Assembly: GCA_037176905.1 (NCBI GenBank) | Contig: JBBBWG010032352.1 | Location: 1-42,343 of the forward strand | DNA length: 42,343 nucleotides | Direction of reading: 5' to 3' | From: Azolla pinnata | Lineage: Eukaryota > Streptophyta > Polypodiopsida > Salviniales > Salviniaceae | Shown: positions 32,421-42,343 of the stretch, piece by piece | Position numbering within the stretch: position 1 is the stretch's first letter | Layout: each line of letters starts with the position of its first letter | The notes under the pieces: generated by a model | The model's database searches: none | The model's input: only the letters and a program-made list of their open reading frames with translations | What the model was told of the DNA's origin: nothing | Translations under genes and position numbers: made by a program

Positions 32421-33410
32421 AGGTCATGTCATGACGATGTCGGACATGGAAGTTACCACAATTCGCATTTCGCATTTCGCATTTCACAACACAACAATCG
32501 GTTCTGGAATCTGGAATCTGGAAATCTGGAAATCTGGAATCTGGAAATCTAGAATCTGGAATCTGGAATCAGTTACCGTTTCCCGATGCGGCCGAATACA
32601 GGTCAAATCTGGAGATCTTAGAATGAGTTAACGCATGTTGGGATCGGTTGCCGAATGATCTCGTGATTTATCTGGCCAGTTTGGTTTGGATCCTAGAACG
32701 CAACATTTCGCAACGCAGCGATCGGTTTCTGGAATATGGAATCTTTCCCGGTGTCACCTAGCATGAACCGAATTCGGAGAGCCCAGAATGAATTTACAAT
32801 ACATCAACGTAAAACAACTGTATCCCATCGAAGTATGTGTAGAGCGTTTATAAGCAAACTCTAGTATAAGGAAATCTTGTTCCCGTTTGGTAGGATTCTA
32901 GATCGCCTGTTATTACAACCCATTCTGATGCACTTGCCGCGATTTGGATGCGTGTTGCGGTCTGGTCGGGTTAGTTGCCGAATGCTCCTGCAATTATCTA
33001 GCAACGCAACAACCGGTCTGGAATTTGGATTGTGACCGAGCACGAATTGAGTTTTAAACTATCTGCTCCGATCTGTGGCCCCATGGCCATTGGTTCGAAT
33101 CGGCTTGCTTTTACAGTCCATTCCAATGCGCCTTCCACGGTTGGATGCGTGCTACGATGTGGTCGGATCACTTGCCGAATGATCTTGTGGTTTATATAGC
33201 AACGCAACGATTAGTCTAGAATCTTGAATCGGTTACTATTTCCCAATGTGGGCCCATCAGGCAGAGAATCTTGGAATTGAGTCTAGAGAGCCCAGAATGA
33301 GTTACCCATCTGCTTTGATCTTGTGGCACACGACCAATTGGTCTAGATCGGCTTGTTAATACAGTCCATTCTGATGCACCAGCCATGATCTAGATCCGTG
33401 CTACGATGAG
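32420..33410. repeat. Degenerate long-unit tandem repeat with nested short repeats
   Basis: Blocks recur in the same order at about 200-320 bp spacing. TTGCCGAATGATCT-like starts lie near 32648, 32971 and 33170. ACAGTCCATTCTGATGCACC-like starts lie near 32908, 33112 and 33356. GCAACGCAACRA followed by GGTCTGGAAT-like text lies near 32710, 33002 and 33198. Nested runs occur at 32460-32485 (CGCATTT) and 32500-32570 (CTGGAAT). Copies are well diverged. Confidence 0.7.
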
Positions 33411-34181
33411 CATTGGCTTCTTTTTTTTCATGGCCAATACCGATGCAGCTGACAGAGCTCGAATGAACTGTTCGCCTAGTATGTGGTCCATCTTAGTCTG
33501 TTATTAGTACAATCCTCTGTTCCTATATGTGGTTGACATTACTACCGCCACCTCACATGGGCTTGCAGGAGTTGCATGCTTGATGTTCGGTGTGGCATGT
33601 AACCCGAGGTTTCGATTACATTGCTACAACAAACAGCCTGTTCTCGTATGTGGCTTGGCATGTTTCAACATCATCCCTCAAACAGAGTTACCCCATTTTG
33701 TCGTAGTGTCCTCGGCTCTCCAGTCTAGGATATCGAGGCAGACCGATTGATTCTGTAGCGATATCTGTTACTAATTGGGTCTGCAGAATACGTGCACGCA
33801 TACATACGAAGTCCACCAAGCAGGCATACTTTTTTAACAACTCGGTTGGCATACGGGCTCCGGTTGGTCAATAATTTTATACGACATTTAGCAGCTTGAT
33901 TTGTCAGCGCATCAGCTTGCAGAGCGCTTCTCTAAAGCATGCAGGAAGGAGCAGATGTCTCTCGATACGAACAGAACAGGGCTAATGAAATCGAGTCCTA
34001 CGCACGATTGGCCACGACAAATTAATAGTATTAGTCCTTGTTATCTCCTAAACGAAGTTAGCCAAAGCGGAGGCTAACGCAGGGATTCTGGGCTAATAAA
34101 CCCCCGCATCTGGGAGTTTCATTCCGAAAGCGGCTCGAGCTACCGCAATCTCCAGCTACTGCAATCTCCAGCTCCAGCTAC
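33411..34181. other. Gene-free stretch upstream of the aldolase gene
   Basis: Short open frames only (for example 33529-33750 plus, 73 codons, no family). It contains a G+C-richer segment at 34060-34180 with 'ctccagctact' repeated. Confidence 0.4.
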
Positions 34182-34361
<180 letters not shown>

Positions 34362-34668
34362 GTGTGTGTGTGTAGTCGATCGATGATCAATCTCCTTTCA
34401 AAGGATTGTATCGATCGACCGATGCAGCAGATTCTGTTCCCTCGATCGGCATCGGTTTTCCGAGGCCCCGATCGATCGATCGATCAGGGGAAAAGAATGC
34501 CAAAAAAGTAACCGAGAACCATGAACCAGAAGCAAGACCTGAGGTGAGCAGTGCTCTTTTCTTCTGGCTTCCTGTGTATGTGGCTCTCTTTCATCTTATC
34601 TCCTCCAGAAACCACACATTGCAAAACTGCCCAGAAGAAGGGGCTAAGGAGAGCCATCCATTGATAGC

Positions 34669-34780
34669 ATATATACATCACAACACACAATCCACAAACA
34701 CACACGGGAAGGAAAGAAGAAGAAGAAGAAGAAGAAGAAGAAGGAAGAAGAAGAAGAAGAAGAAGAAGAAGAAGGGAAAC
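34669..34780 (+). promoter_or_regulatory. Candidate TATA box and leader with GAA tract for the aldolase gene
   Basis: CATATATACA at 34669-34678 is TATA-like. A purine tract (GAA)n at 34714-34774 follows and then a 75-bp leader ends at TCGCCATGGC, a good plant start context. The transcription start itself is inferred from position only. Confidence 0.4.
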
Positions 34781-34855
34781 AGAGCATCTCCATCTCCATC
34801 TCCACCAGGAACAGAGGAGCAGGAACAGAGCAGGAGCCCCCCAGCTTCCCTCGCC

Positions 34856-37800
34856 ATGGCTGCCGCCCTCATCAAGCCCGCCGTCTCCCTTGCTCCCTCC
34901 CAGTTCCTCGGCCAATCCCTCAAGCCCGCCTCCGCCTCCTCCTCCGCCTCCGCCTCCTCCTCCTCCCCCGTTGCCTACTCCCCTGTCTCCGTCCGGGCTG
35001 GAGCTTACACAGATGAGCTCATCAAGACCGCGGTAAGAAAGAGCTTCCTCATACTCCTTCGCCATCTCTTTTCTGTGTACTTCGATCTGTCTCTCTCTCT
35101 CTCTCTCTCTGTGTTTCTTTCTTCTGTTCTTTTTGTGCTGTATGCCACATGTTTGCGATTGTGTGCCACATGTTTGCGATTGTGTGCCACATATGTGCGT
35201 TTCTATGCCACACATTTGCGATTATGTGCCACATATGCGCGACCTATGCGCGTTCATGTGCCACATATGCGCGATTATGTGCCCCATATGTGTGTTTTAT
35301 GTGCCTGTATGTGGAACCTGATTCTGTTGTGCAGATGCATGTGCACCGCGGCTAGAGCTATGTATGTGCCCTTTTATGTCTTGTGGAACATGAATTGTGC
35401 ACGGGAGATCGCTTCTTTTGTTTGGTGCTTGATGAGATACGTGTGTTTCGCCTGGAAGCTTGCATGCCGGTGTATGAATTATGCGCAGGAATCGCTGCTT
35501 ATTTTGGAACGTGACGAGATGTGTGTTTGCATGTGCATCTTGATATGCGAATTGTGATACTGGGATTTTCTCCTCTTTGTTTGGAGCATGATGAGATACG
35601 TGTTGTTTCCCAGAAGAAGCATGTGCATCTTGATATGTGTGTATAGGCATATGTATATATGCATGCAAGGATGTGCTTCCCCTTGATATATGTGTATAGG
35701 CATAGGTATATGCATGCAAGGATGTGCTATCATGGCTACATGCATGCATACATCTCTTCAGGGATGTATTATGTATGTATGCCTATGGATGCAGAACCTG
35801 TTTTAGTGATGTTGGGTCCATATGAGAAAAATAATGGGTGCATGTGAAGCATGGAATTGGCATGAGCTCTCTCTTATATGCATGGCCATGAGATTGGCAC
35901 TATCCGTAGAAACCCATGTTTTACTCAATTTGCACCTGCATGCCAAGACATGGAGTTCTCATCAGCTCTATCTCTCGTAATATCTGGTGATGTGGTTTGT
36001 GCTGTAGAAATCCATTGCTTCACCCGGTCGCGGCATTTTGGCCATGGACGAATCGAATGCCACCTGCGGCAAGCGCCTCGCATCCATCGGTTTGGAGAAT
36101 ACCGAGGCTAACCGCCAAGCCTACCGCCAGCTTCTTGTCACCACACCTGGCCTCGGAGCCTACATCTCCGGTGCTATCCTCTTCGAGGAGACCCTCTACC
36201 AATCCACCCTCGATGGCAAGAAGTTCGTAGATTGCCTTAAGGAGCAAGGTATTGCCCCTGGTATCAAGGTCGACAAGGTGAGCATTTCTTTTCGTTTTTT
36301 ATTCATGATCATATATTACAATCCCATTCCCTTTTTGCCTTGTGTTACATTGTTTCATAACATCTCAGGGTCTTGTTCCTCTGGCTGGATCAAACGATGA
36401 GTCGTGGTGCCAAGGACTTGATGGTTTGGCTTCACGATCTGCCGAATACTACAAGCAGGGAGCTCGCTTTGCGAAATGGTATTCCATTTGTTTTCTCCCT
36501 TGTACTCGATCTGCAGTGTGATACTCGCAATGATTAATACATACCTATTTATGGTATTCACCAGTTGTAATACACATGCAAGGCGCATTTGTATGTATTG
36601 ACATTTGCCATTCATCATCCTGTGTGTAACGTAAATATATGATGTGATGAATGTTATTGATATGCTCTGGTGATTGATATGGTGCAGGAGGACTGTCATT
36701 AGCATTCCCAATGGACCATCTGAGCTGGCAATCCAGGAAGCCGCTTGGGGCCTTGCAAGATATGCCGCCATCTCCCAGGTATGATATGATATTTTGCATC
36801 ATTTGGCAACAAGATCATTCCATAACGTTGCTTCCCAAGAAAATGTCCCTTAGATGTTTATATAACCACGCCGGATCTAAAATGATGGTGATATTGAGCA
36901 TATACATGTGTGCCCGGATTCAGGAAAATGGCTTGGTGCCCATCGTGGAGCCTGAGGTCCTTTTGGATGGTGAGCATGGCATTGATCGAACTGCAGTTGT
37001 GGCTGAGAAGGTGTGGAACGAGGTGTTCTACTTCCTCGCCAAGAACAACGTGGTGTATGAGGGCATCTTGTTGAAGCCAAGCATGGTCACACCTGGTGCA
37101 GAGTGCAAAGACAGAGCATCACCCGAGAAAGTGGCAGAATACACCTTGAACCTCCTCAAGAGGAGAGTCCCACCTGCAGTGCCCGGAATCATGGTAAAAA
37201 CTTAAAAAAAGATTTCATGGTGTTAGGCTATACGAAAAGATTTCATGGTGTTAGGCTATACGAAAAGATTTCATGATGTTAGGCTATACGAAAAGAAAAA
37301 ACACTTTTGAGTTAGAAGATGTCATGGAACACTTTGGAAACCCTGAATAAGCAGTGTTCATGTGCCATAGTTGGTTTTGTCTTAGCAAAAACACCTAGAA
37401 ACTCTTCATGGGCACCAAGTGTTCATAACCAGTGTCCATGTGCCCAAGTTTCTTTTTTTTGTGTGTGGTAGTAAAAACAGTTAGGAAACCCTTCTATGGG
37501 CTCAAAAGTGTGTTCATAACTTGTCATATTTGGTGTTTGTTTTTTGTTTTCGATGCATATGATCATTAGCAACCCACTTCTCTCAGCACTTTTTGCTCTT
37601 CATATGTGTTCATAACTTGTCATATTCGGTGTTTGTTTTGTTTTCGATGCATATATTCATTAGCAACCCACTTCTCTCAGCACTTTTTGCTCTTCATATC
37701 TGTTAGTTCATATAGGTTGAAACAGCATTTTGGCTCTTTATATATGTTATAATATAGCAACTCACACTTCTTTATGTGATACTCTGCAGTTCTTGTCTGG

Positions 37801-38068
37801 TGGTCAATCTGAGGTTGAGGCAACCTTGAACTTGAATGCAATGAACCAATCGCCCAACCCATGGCACGTGTCCTTCTCGTATGCACGAGCTCTGCAAAAC
37901 ACTGTGCTCAAAACATGGGGTGGACGCCCTGAGAATGTAGAAACTGCCCAGAAGAGCCTCCTTGTGAGAGCCAAGGCCAATTCTCTCGCCCAGCTCGGCA
38001 AATACTCTGCAGAGGGCGAGAGCGAAGAGGCGAAGAAGGGCATGTTTGTGGCTGGCTACACATATTGA
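34856..38068 (+). CDS. FBA: Class I fructose-bisphosphate aldolase, plastid type, 6 exons, 398 residues
   Basis: Exons: 34856-35032, 36008-36277, 36369-36478, 36688-36778, 36924-37193, 37790-38068, all GT-AG and in frame. The enzyme cleaves fructose-1,6-bisphosphate to dihydroxyacetone phosphate and glyceraldehyde-3-phosphate and runs the reverse condensation in the Calvin cycle in the stroma; it also acts on sedoheptulose-1,7-bisphosphate. Residues 1 to about 48 form a Ser/Ala-rich chloroplast transit peptide ([20 protein letters not shown]). The conserved core starts [10 protein letters not shown], then [20 protein letters not shown]. The Schiff-base lysine is Lys267 in [16 protein letters not shown]. 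The C-terminus ends GYTY, including the tyrosine needed for activity. Length and sequence are complete for the family. Introns 1 and 5 carry short tandem repeats. Confidence 0.98.
35141..35310. repeat. Short tandem repeat in aldolase intron 1
   Basis: About eight units of 19-21 bp around 'tgtgccacatgtttgcgatt' with variants (ATATGTGCGTTTC, ATATGCGCG). It is preceded by a short (CT)n run near 35088-35112. A 55-bp duplication also occurs at about 35632-35735 ('gcatgcaaggatgtgct' twice). Confidence 0.85.
37203..37702. repeat. Two tandem repeats in aldolase intron 5
   Basis: First, three 28-bp units of 'agatttcatggtgttaggct' at about 37209-37294. Second, a duplication of about 95 bp: 37512-37606 matches 37609-37702, sharing 'cataacttgtcatatt', 'cattagcaacccacttctct' and 'cactttttgctcttcatat'. 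Both lie between exons 5 and 6 and do not touch the splice sites. Confidence 0.88.
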
Positions 38069-39385
38069 AGACGCTCATGTTTTGCGGAAGAAGAGTCTCT
38101 ATTCCTTGTTTTTTAAGTGAATTTGGGAGCTTGAATTGAAACAAACGTTGTTTTATCTAATGGACCACTGGTGATAAGATGAAAAACCAGAAAAAAAAAA
38201 GAAGAGAACCTTCCTAGAGGAATGTGATAGGCTTATTTTAAGCTCTAGGTCTATACCACTCTCTCTCCCTCTCCAGTAATGCTTCCTATGTATTGTAATC
38301 TCTTCCCAACTCCTTTAATAAGCTTTCCTTTGTGTGATTGCAGTGTGCTGAGATTATGAGAATGCTTAATGCTGTTATGACATCGGGTTTTGTTTTTGTA
38401 ACTGATGGATTGATTGAAGCACATAGGTAGCTTGTAAATTGACATTTGGGGTTGATGTCTCTAATCATGATTATTTCTGATTATGGATCAAAATGACTAT
38501 GCTGCAAAGTCGCTGATGAATGGCTCAGACCATGCGGACATCAAGTCAGTGGAGTGAGGTTTGATATGTTTGATATCTTGCAGTGTGGTTTTTTCTGAAG
38601 TAGTTACTTGGCAAACGTTTGCAAATATAGTAGGCAACAAATGATGAGCATTTTGATGCTTTTCCAAAGAATCAGACGTGATTTGGAAATAAGGAAAATA
38701 AGTAGCTCGACCAGTCTGTTCGCACATTTTCAAGAGCCGGTCCAGTTTAATCAATCACTGGCATCAAAGGTGTTTTGAGGTTTTGATCTCACTGAGATCT
38801 CCCAGTAACAAATTGCTTTTGCTTGCAGAAGCCTCGCTCAAGAAACACTAAGCAATATATAATGCTTGCTCATTGAAAGAATTCGAGTTTCTGCGAATTC
38901 AAAACAACACAACAGGTCTATAAAAAACCAAGTCATTTAAGATGCCTATTATCAGATATGCACAAGAATCTTCGGTTGGATGTATAACTCGTAATCTGAT
39001 GAATTTGAGGTATTTTGTCACAGTTGTAACCGATGATTATTTGGCTTTGAAAAACATGTGTTCGGGTACAGAATGTTCCAAGCAAAATGGAGAACTTAGG
39101 GCATCCCTATTTTTCAGAGTGGCATTAGGTTAAAATTTGCCATGTTCTGACAAGGGGAATTGCCCAAATTATTTGAGTACATGTACATAATGTGATGAAT
39201 AAGAGCTTGTATACATCACTGCTCTACAATGCTGTGCTTCAGTGCTTCAGAAAAATCTAGCCTCCAATGTCCACCTTGGGTGTTATTATTGACAACAAAA
39301 CTGTTACTGTTAGTAGCCAAGAATCATAATATCTCAAATGTCAGGTAACGAATGGTATCGAAGGAGTTGAAGCTTATGATGCAGT
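38069..39385. other. Convergent 3' flank of aldolase and phosphoserine phosphatase
   Basis: Holds the 3' UTRs of the two converging genes. AATAAGCTTTCC near 38316 may be part of the aldolase polyadenylation region. Short open frames in between have no family signature. No repeats or RNA genes were recognised. Confidence 0.45.
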
Positions 39386-42026
39386 CTAGTCTAGAGCGCT
39401 GACAAGATCACTAAAATTGAAAACACACCAATCCGATTGTGATGCAACACTTTCCCGAAACTGCACTCCAGCATAGCATATAAAGATGTCGGCACCACCT
39501 GGCTGCCGAGCCTTTCATACCCACATCCAAAGATCAGTGAAAGAATGATGAAAACCACATGATAGTATTTGAGGTAAGAAGTAAATGAAGCAAAGTTGAT
39601 ACATGATCGTTACCTCGAGGTCTGTTGCTCCATCCCCAATCATGACCAACTTGCTGTAGTTATATTTCTGAACAAACAAAACACATCATATAGTAGTACC
39701 TCTGTTGGCCAGTGTTTGCTATTATCTCAACAAACTATGTCATTTTCTAAACCAAAGCACTCCAACAATTCTCACATCCTATGCTCCTGACTGAGAAAAA
39801 ATAAAAAAACTCCTCCTATGGGCATTTATACCTTCTTGATTTCAGCAATAGCTGCTGCCTTTCCCCCACTTCTCGATGTGGGTTCTTTGGCATCGAAGCC
39901 TCCATAGGTACCATTCTCATCAAAAAGCAACCTGTTTGCGAACACTCGCTCTTCTGGGATACTCAGAATTTCAGCAACTGGCTGCATACACAATAAATAA
40001 AGTCATAATGATTACACTGAGCAGAAGAATTGCTGCCGTTGATTGCCTGCCTGATTAAGAAAAAGTAATGACATTTAGAGTGACGAAAAAATAAATTCTA
40101 AGATCTGAATGCTGCAGTTAAAGGCAGGTATGGTACTCAGAATTTCGGCAATAGACATATACACATTAAATACAAGCACATTGACACGTAACAGAAAAAT
40201 TGCTGCCATTGACTGCCAGATGAGAAAACATTGTCAACTAAAGAGTCAAGAGAACATAAACTCTAAGAATCTGAATGCCGCAATGTAAATGCAAGTAAGG
40301 TAATCATAACCATGTTACTTACAGCTATGATTTGACGGAAGCCACCAGATATGAGATAGACAACCTTTCCTTTTGATTGAAGCTTGCGAAAGAGCTCTTC
40401 AATACCAGGTGTAATCCTGGAAACAAATTTTATCAGTGAAAAATATGTACTCACACACTCCTTTTACACCAGGCACGATCGGAGCATGAAACATGTATTT
40501 TAAGGGCAAGAAACAGAACCAAGATGAGGTACGATAAGAGGCACAATGCTCACAAGAATAAGATTCAGTTGAAGATGGCTTAAATAAGGTCATTGCTACA
40601 TGACCAACACTTTGATACCTACTTGGGAGGATTTCTGGCAAGAAAATTCTGTAGATCCGTTGAAGATGGCTTAAATAATGATAAGCGGGCAGCAAGCGCT
40701 TCTTCGAACGGTACAGATCCACTCATGGCCCTGTCCATATATTCCCACTATCATCAATTGTTCTCGAAATCAATATCTTGAAATTGAACTCCAAATGCAT
40801 GATGAAGCAATCAAAATCCAAGCAATGAGAGCTCAGAAAGCAGGGTGCAAAGGATTATAATGCATTGAATTGGGTTGAAGCACATTTGAAAGTTTTGTAT
40901 AGCGTAACAATTATAGCCTTCAGGAAATCAAGAGAGATTGTTTGGCTTGATCAATAAAGGCCAAGTCAAAAGCATGAAGAAAAACCTGTTTGTCCAGGCT
41001 GCCACAGCTTCCCCGGCACCACAAAATTCTCCTAGTGCATCGAGACCCTCATCGATACACACCGTGCTATCAACATCGAAACAAACAGCTTCTGCATTCT
41101 TCCAAATCTCTAATACAGCTGCGACAAGAAATGCATTCCATTTAAAAACCGTTCCCAGATACTGTATAGCCATGGGCTAGCCGAACACCTGATTGATGTT
41201 CAGGCTGAAACTACAACTGATCCCTGTGATAAACTTTACCACGCCTAAACGCAGAAGGAGAGATCCACGAAAATGGAACTAGAGAGGATCAAACCAGACG
41301 TATTTTGTAAAAGCTACAGCCACTAATTGTTTTTTTGGGGGGGCAAAGAAAGAGAAACAGAAAGAGGTCTAGAAAGATCAAACTTCAATCCGATTCAGCA
41401 CCGTTGATATGAGATTTCGAGAGGCGTGATCTATCGGATAGATCTTTCCAAACGTACAGCCAAAATCTGTTTTCCTCCGAACAAAAAAAATCAAAAACAG
41501 AAAGAGATCGACAAAGGTAAAACTTTCGATCCGATTTGGCGCCATTTGTATGAGATTTTCGAGACGCGGGAGCTATCAGATCCACAAGGACGGAGCTTGG
41601 AAGGAGCAAACAGGAAAACAAAATGGGTGATTCGGATGGAAGTAGCTACACGGAATGTCGCAGCAGATTGAAACGAGTACAAAGCATAACACATTGCATG
41701 AGGACGGTAGATAGAAGCGCATCCATCGAACCAAACGTGACAGGAACGGGGGGAGAATGGAAGCACAAAAGGGGGAGGGGGGGACCTTGGGGAGGAGCAG
41801 CAGGGGGCGCATCGGGAGCAGCATTCTTGGAGGCGCGCATCGCGAGGCGGGGTCGAGGACGAGGAGGAGCGGCGGGGGGCGGGGAGACGAGATCTGGAGC
41901 CGGGACCCGGGGAGCGAGCAACGGGGAGGCGCGGAGGCGAGGCAGCAGAATGGAATGGGAAGGAGAAGGGGAGCCGAACGCAGAGGAAGGGAGGAGGAGG
42001 AGGCGGCGGCAGAGAAGAGCTTCCAT
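39386..42026 (-). CDS. PSP: Phosphoserine phosphatase, plastid type, 7 exons, 301 residues
   Basis: Exons: 42026-41786, 41118-40986, 40730-40623, 40416-40323, 39981-39832, 39667-39614, 39511-39386. Phases join perfectly (906 nt with stop). The enzyme removes phosphate from L-3-phosphoserine, the last step of the phosphorylated serine pathway in plastids. Residues 1 to about 75 are a Leu/Pro/Ala/Arg-rich transit peptide beginning MEALLCRRLLLLPSS. HAD-family motifs: I is FDVDST with nucleophile Asp95 and Asp97; II is LISGG with Ser184; III is SGGK with Lys233; IV is GDGATD with Asp254 and Asp258. Substrate-cap residues lie in AMSGSVPFEEALAARL (126-141). The start is the first ATG of the frame. 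The exon 1 donor (CAAG|GTCCCC) is GT but otherwise poor; the phase and the family alignment (AVLEIWKNAEAV) nevertheless support it. Confidence 0.96.
39960..40300. repeat. Duplication inside phosphoserine phosphatase intron 4
   Basis: About 39960-40130 is repeated at about 40134-40300. Shared text includes 'tactcagaatttc(a/g)gcaa', 'aaaattgctgcc(g/a)ttga' and 'taa(a/g)atctgaatgc(t/c)gca'. One end of the unit carries the intron acceptor and the first bases of exon 5, so the intron holds a decayed copy of that splice junction. Confidence 0.85.
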
Positions 42027-42045
42027 GGCTCTGAGCAGCAGAGCA

Positions 42046-42343
42046 CGGGAGAAGAAGAAGAAGAGGAAGAAGAAAGAAGAAAGAAGAAGAAGAAGAAGAA
42101 GAAGAAAGAAGAAAGAAGAAAGAAGAAGAAGAAGAAGATGAAGAAGAAGAAAGAAGAAAAGCAGAGGCAAGGAAGGGAGACGAAAAAGCAAGGGCGATGG
42201 CGAGCAGAAGAAAAGCTAAGAGACCTAATCAGAGTTTTCTTCATAACTTTCTCGTTTGAACTCCGATTTTAGTGATCTTTAGCTCGATTCGAAGCTTGCG
42301 CGAAGAGCTTCGCATTGATATATAGAACAGAGATTTTGAGAGC
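42046..42343 (-). promoter_or_regulatory. 5' leader and promoter flank of phosphoserine phosphatase, with TTC tract
   Basis: On the minus strand a (CTT/TTC)n tract fills about 42160-42046 and ends 20 bp before the ATG, so it is probably in the 5' UTR. The remaining bases to the window end show no clear TATA box. Long Leu/Phe/Ser or Lys/Glu/Arg frames here come from the tract. Confidence 0.5.

Noticed and set aside
33080-33110. tRNA-like GGTTCGAATC box
   Set aside because: No matching acceptor, D or anticodon arms could be drawn around it.
37200-38068. Functional link or cluster between aldolase and phosphoserine phosphatase
   Set aside because: They are convergent with separate promoters and more than 1.3 kb between stops; both are single-family housekeeping genes and adjacency alone is not evidence of a cluster.
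41576-42272. Long Leu/Phe-rich (minus) and Lys/Glu/Arg-rich (plus) frames
   Set aside because: Products of the TTC/GAA tract and shadows of phosphoserine phosphatase exon 1.

Overview
This is nuclear DNA of a land plant. Five gene models can be supported. Three are spliced genes whose exons join in frame with plant-type GT-AG introns: a LAMMER (AFC/CLK-type) protein kinase, a plastid class I fructose-bisphosphate aldolase and a plastid phosphoserine phosphatase. A fourth spliced gene encodes a plant endosulfine. Two further genes are intron-free PLS-class pentatricopeptide repeat (PPR) proteins, and one decayed PPR copy is present, giving six intact genes in all. The style of the PPR C-termini and the large number of simple repeats suggest a seed-free vascular plant, perhaps a fern, but the sequence does not prove this.

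Layout: 1-330 degenerate telomere-like repeats; 330-9700 no confident gene, with a foldback element (about 1185-1635), simple repeats, a telomere-heptamer-bearing minisatellite (3780-4515), local duplications and a LINE-like reverse transcriptase scrap; 9707-12289 (-) 860-residue PPR; 12437-13515 a 1.1 kb TGCA/TG-rich array just upstream of it; 14569-18319 (-) LAMMER kinase in 11 exons; 18543-19298 a 78 bp tandem array running into an 88 bp-arm hairpin; 19498-20770 telomere-like CCCTAAAA array; 20810-21323 TTC/ATC tract; 21340-22692 (+) second PPR, followed by three extra copies of its own 3' end; 24277-25295 (-) endosulfine with a probable 5' UTR exon near 26611; 27005-28065 a 95 bp minisatellite; about 29990-31475 (-) PPR pseudogene; 31630-32060 a 70 bp minisatellite; 32420-33410 degenerate repeats; 34182-34357 CT tract; 34856-38068 (+) aldolase in 6 exons; 39386-42026 (-) phosphoserine phosphatase in 7 exons.

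The genes do not form a pathway cluster. The aldolase (Calvin cycle/plastid glycolysis) and phosphoserine phosphatase (plastid serine synthesis from 3-phosphoglycerate) are convergent neighbours with linked metabolism, but this is probably chance. The PPRs are expected to act on organellar RNA, the kinase on SR splicing factors, and endosulfine on PP2A. I found no undescribed biological system. The most unusual content is structural: the hairpin plus tandem array beside the kinase promoter, telomere-like arrays, tandem amplification of a PPR 3' end, and TTC tracts in the leaders of several unrelated genes.
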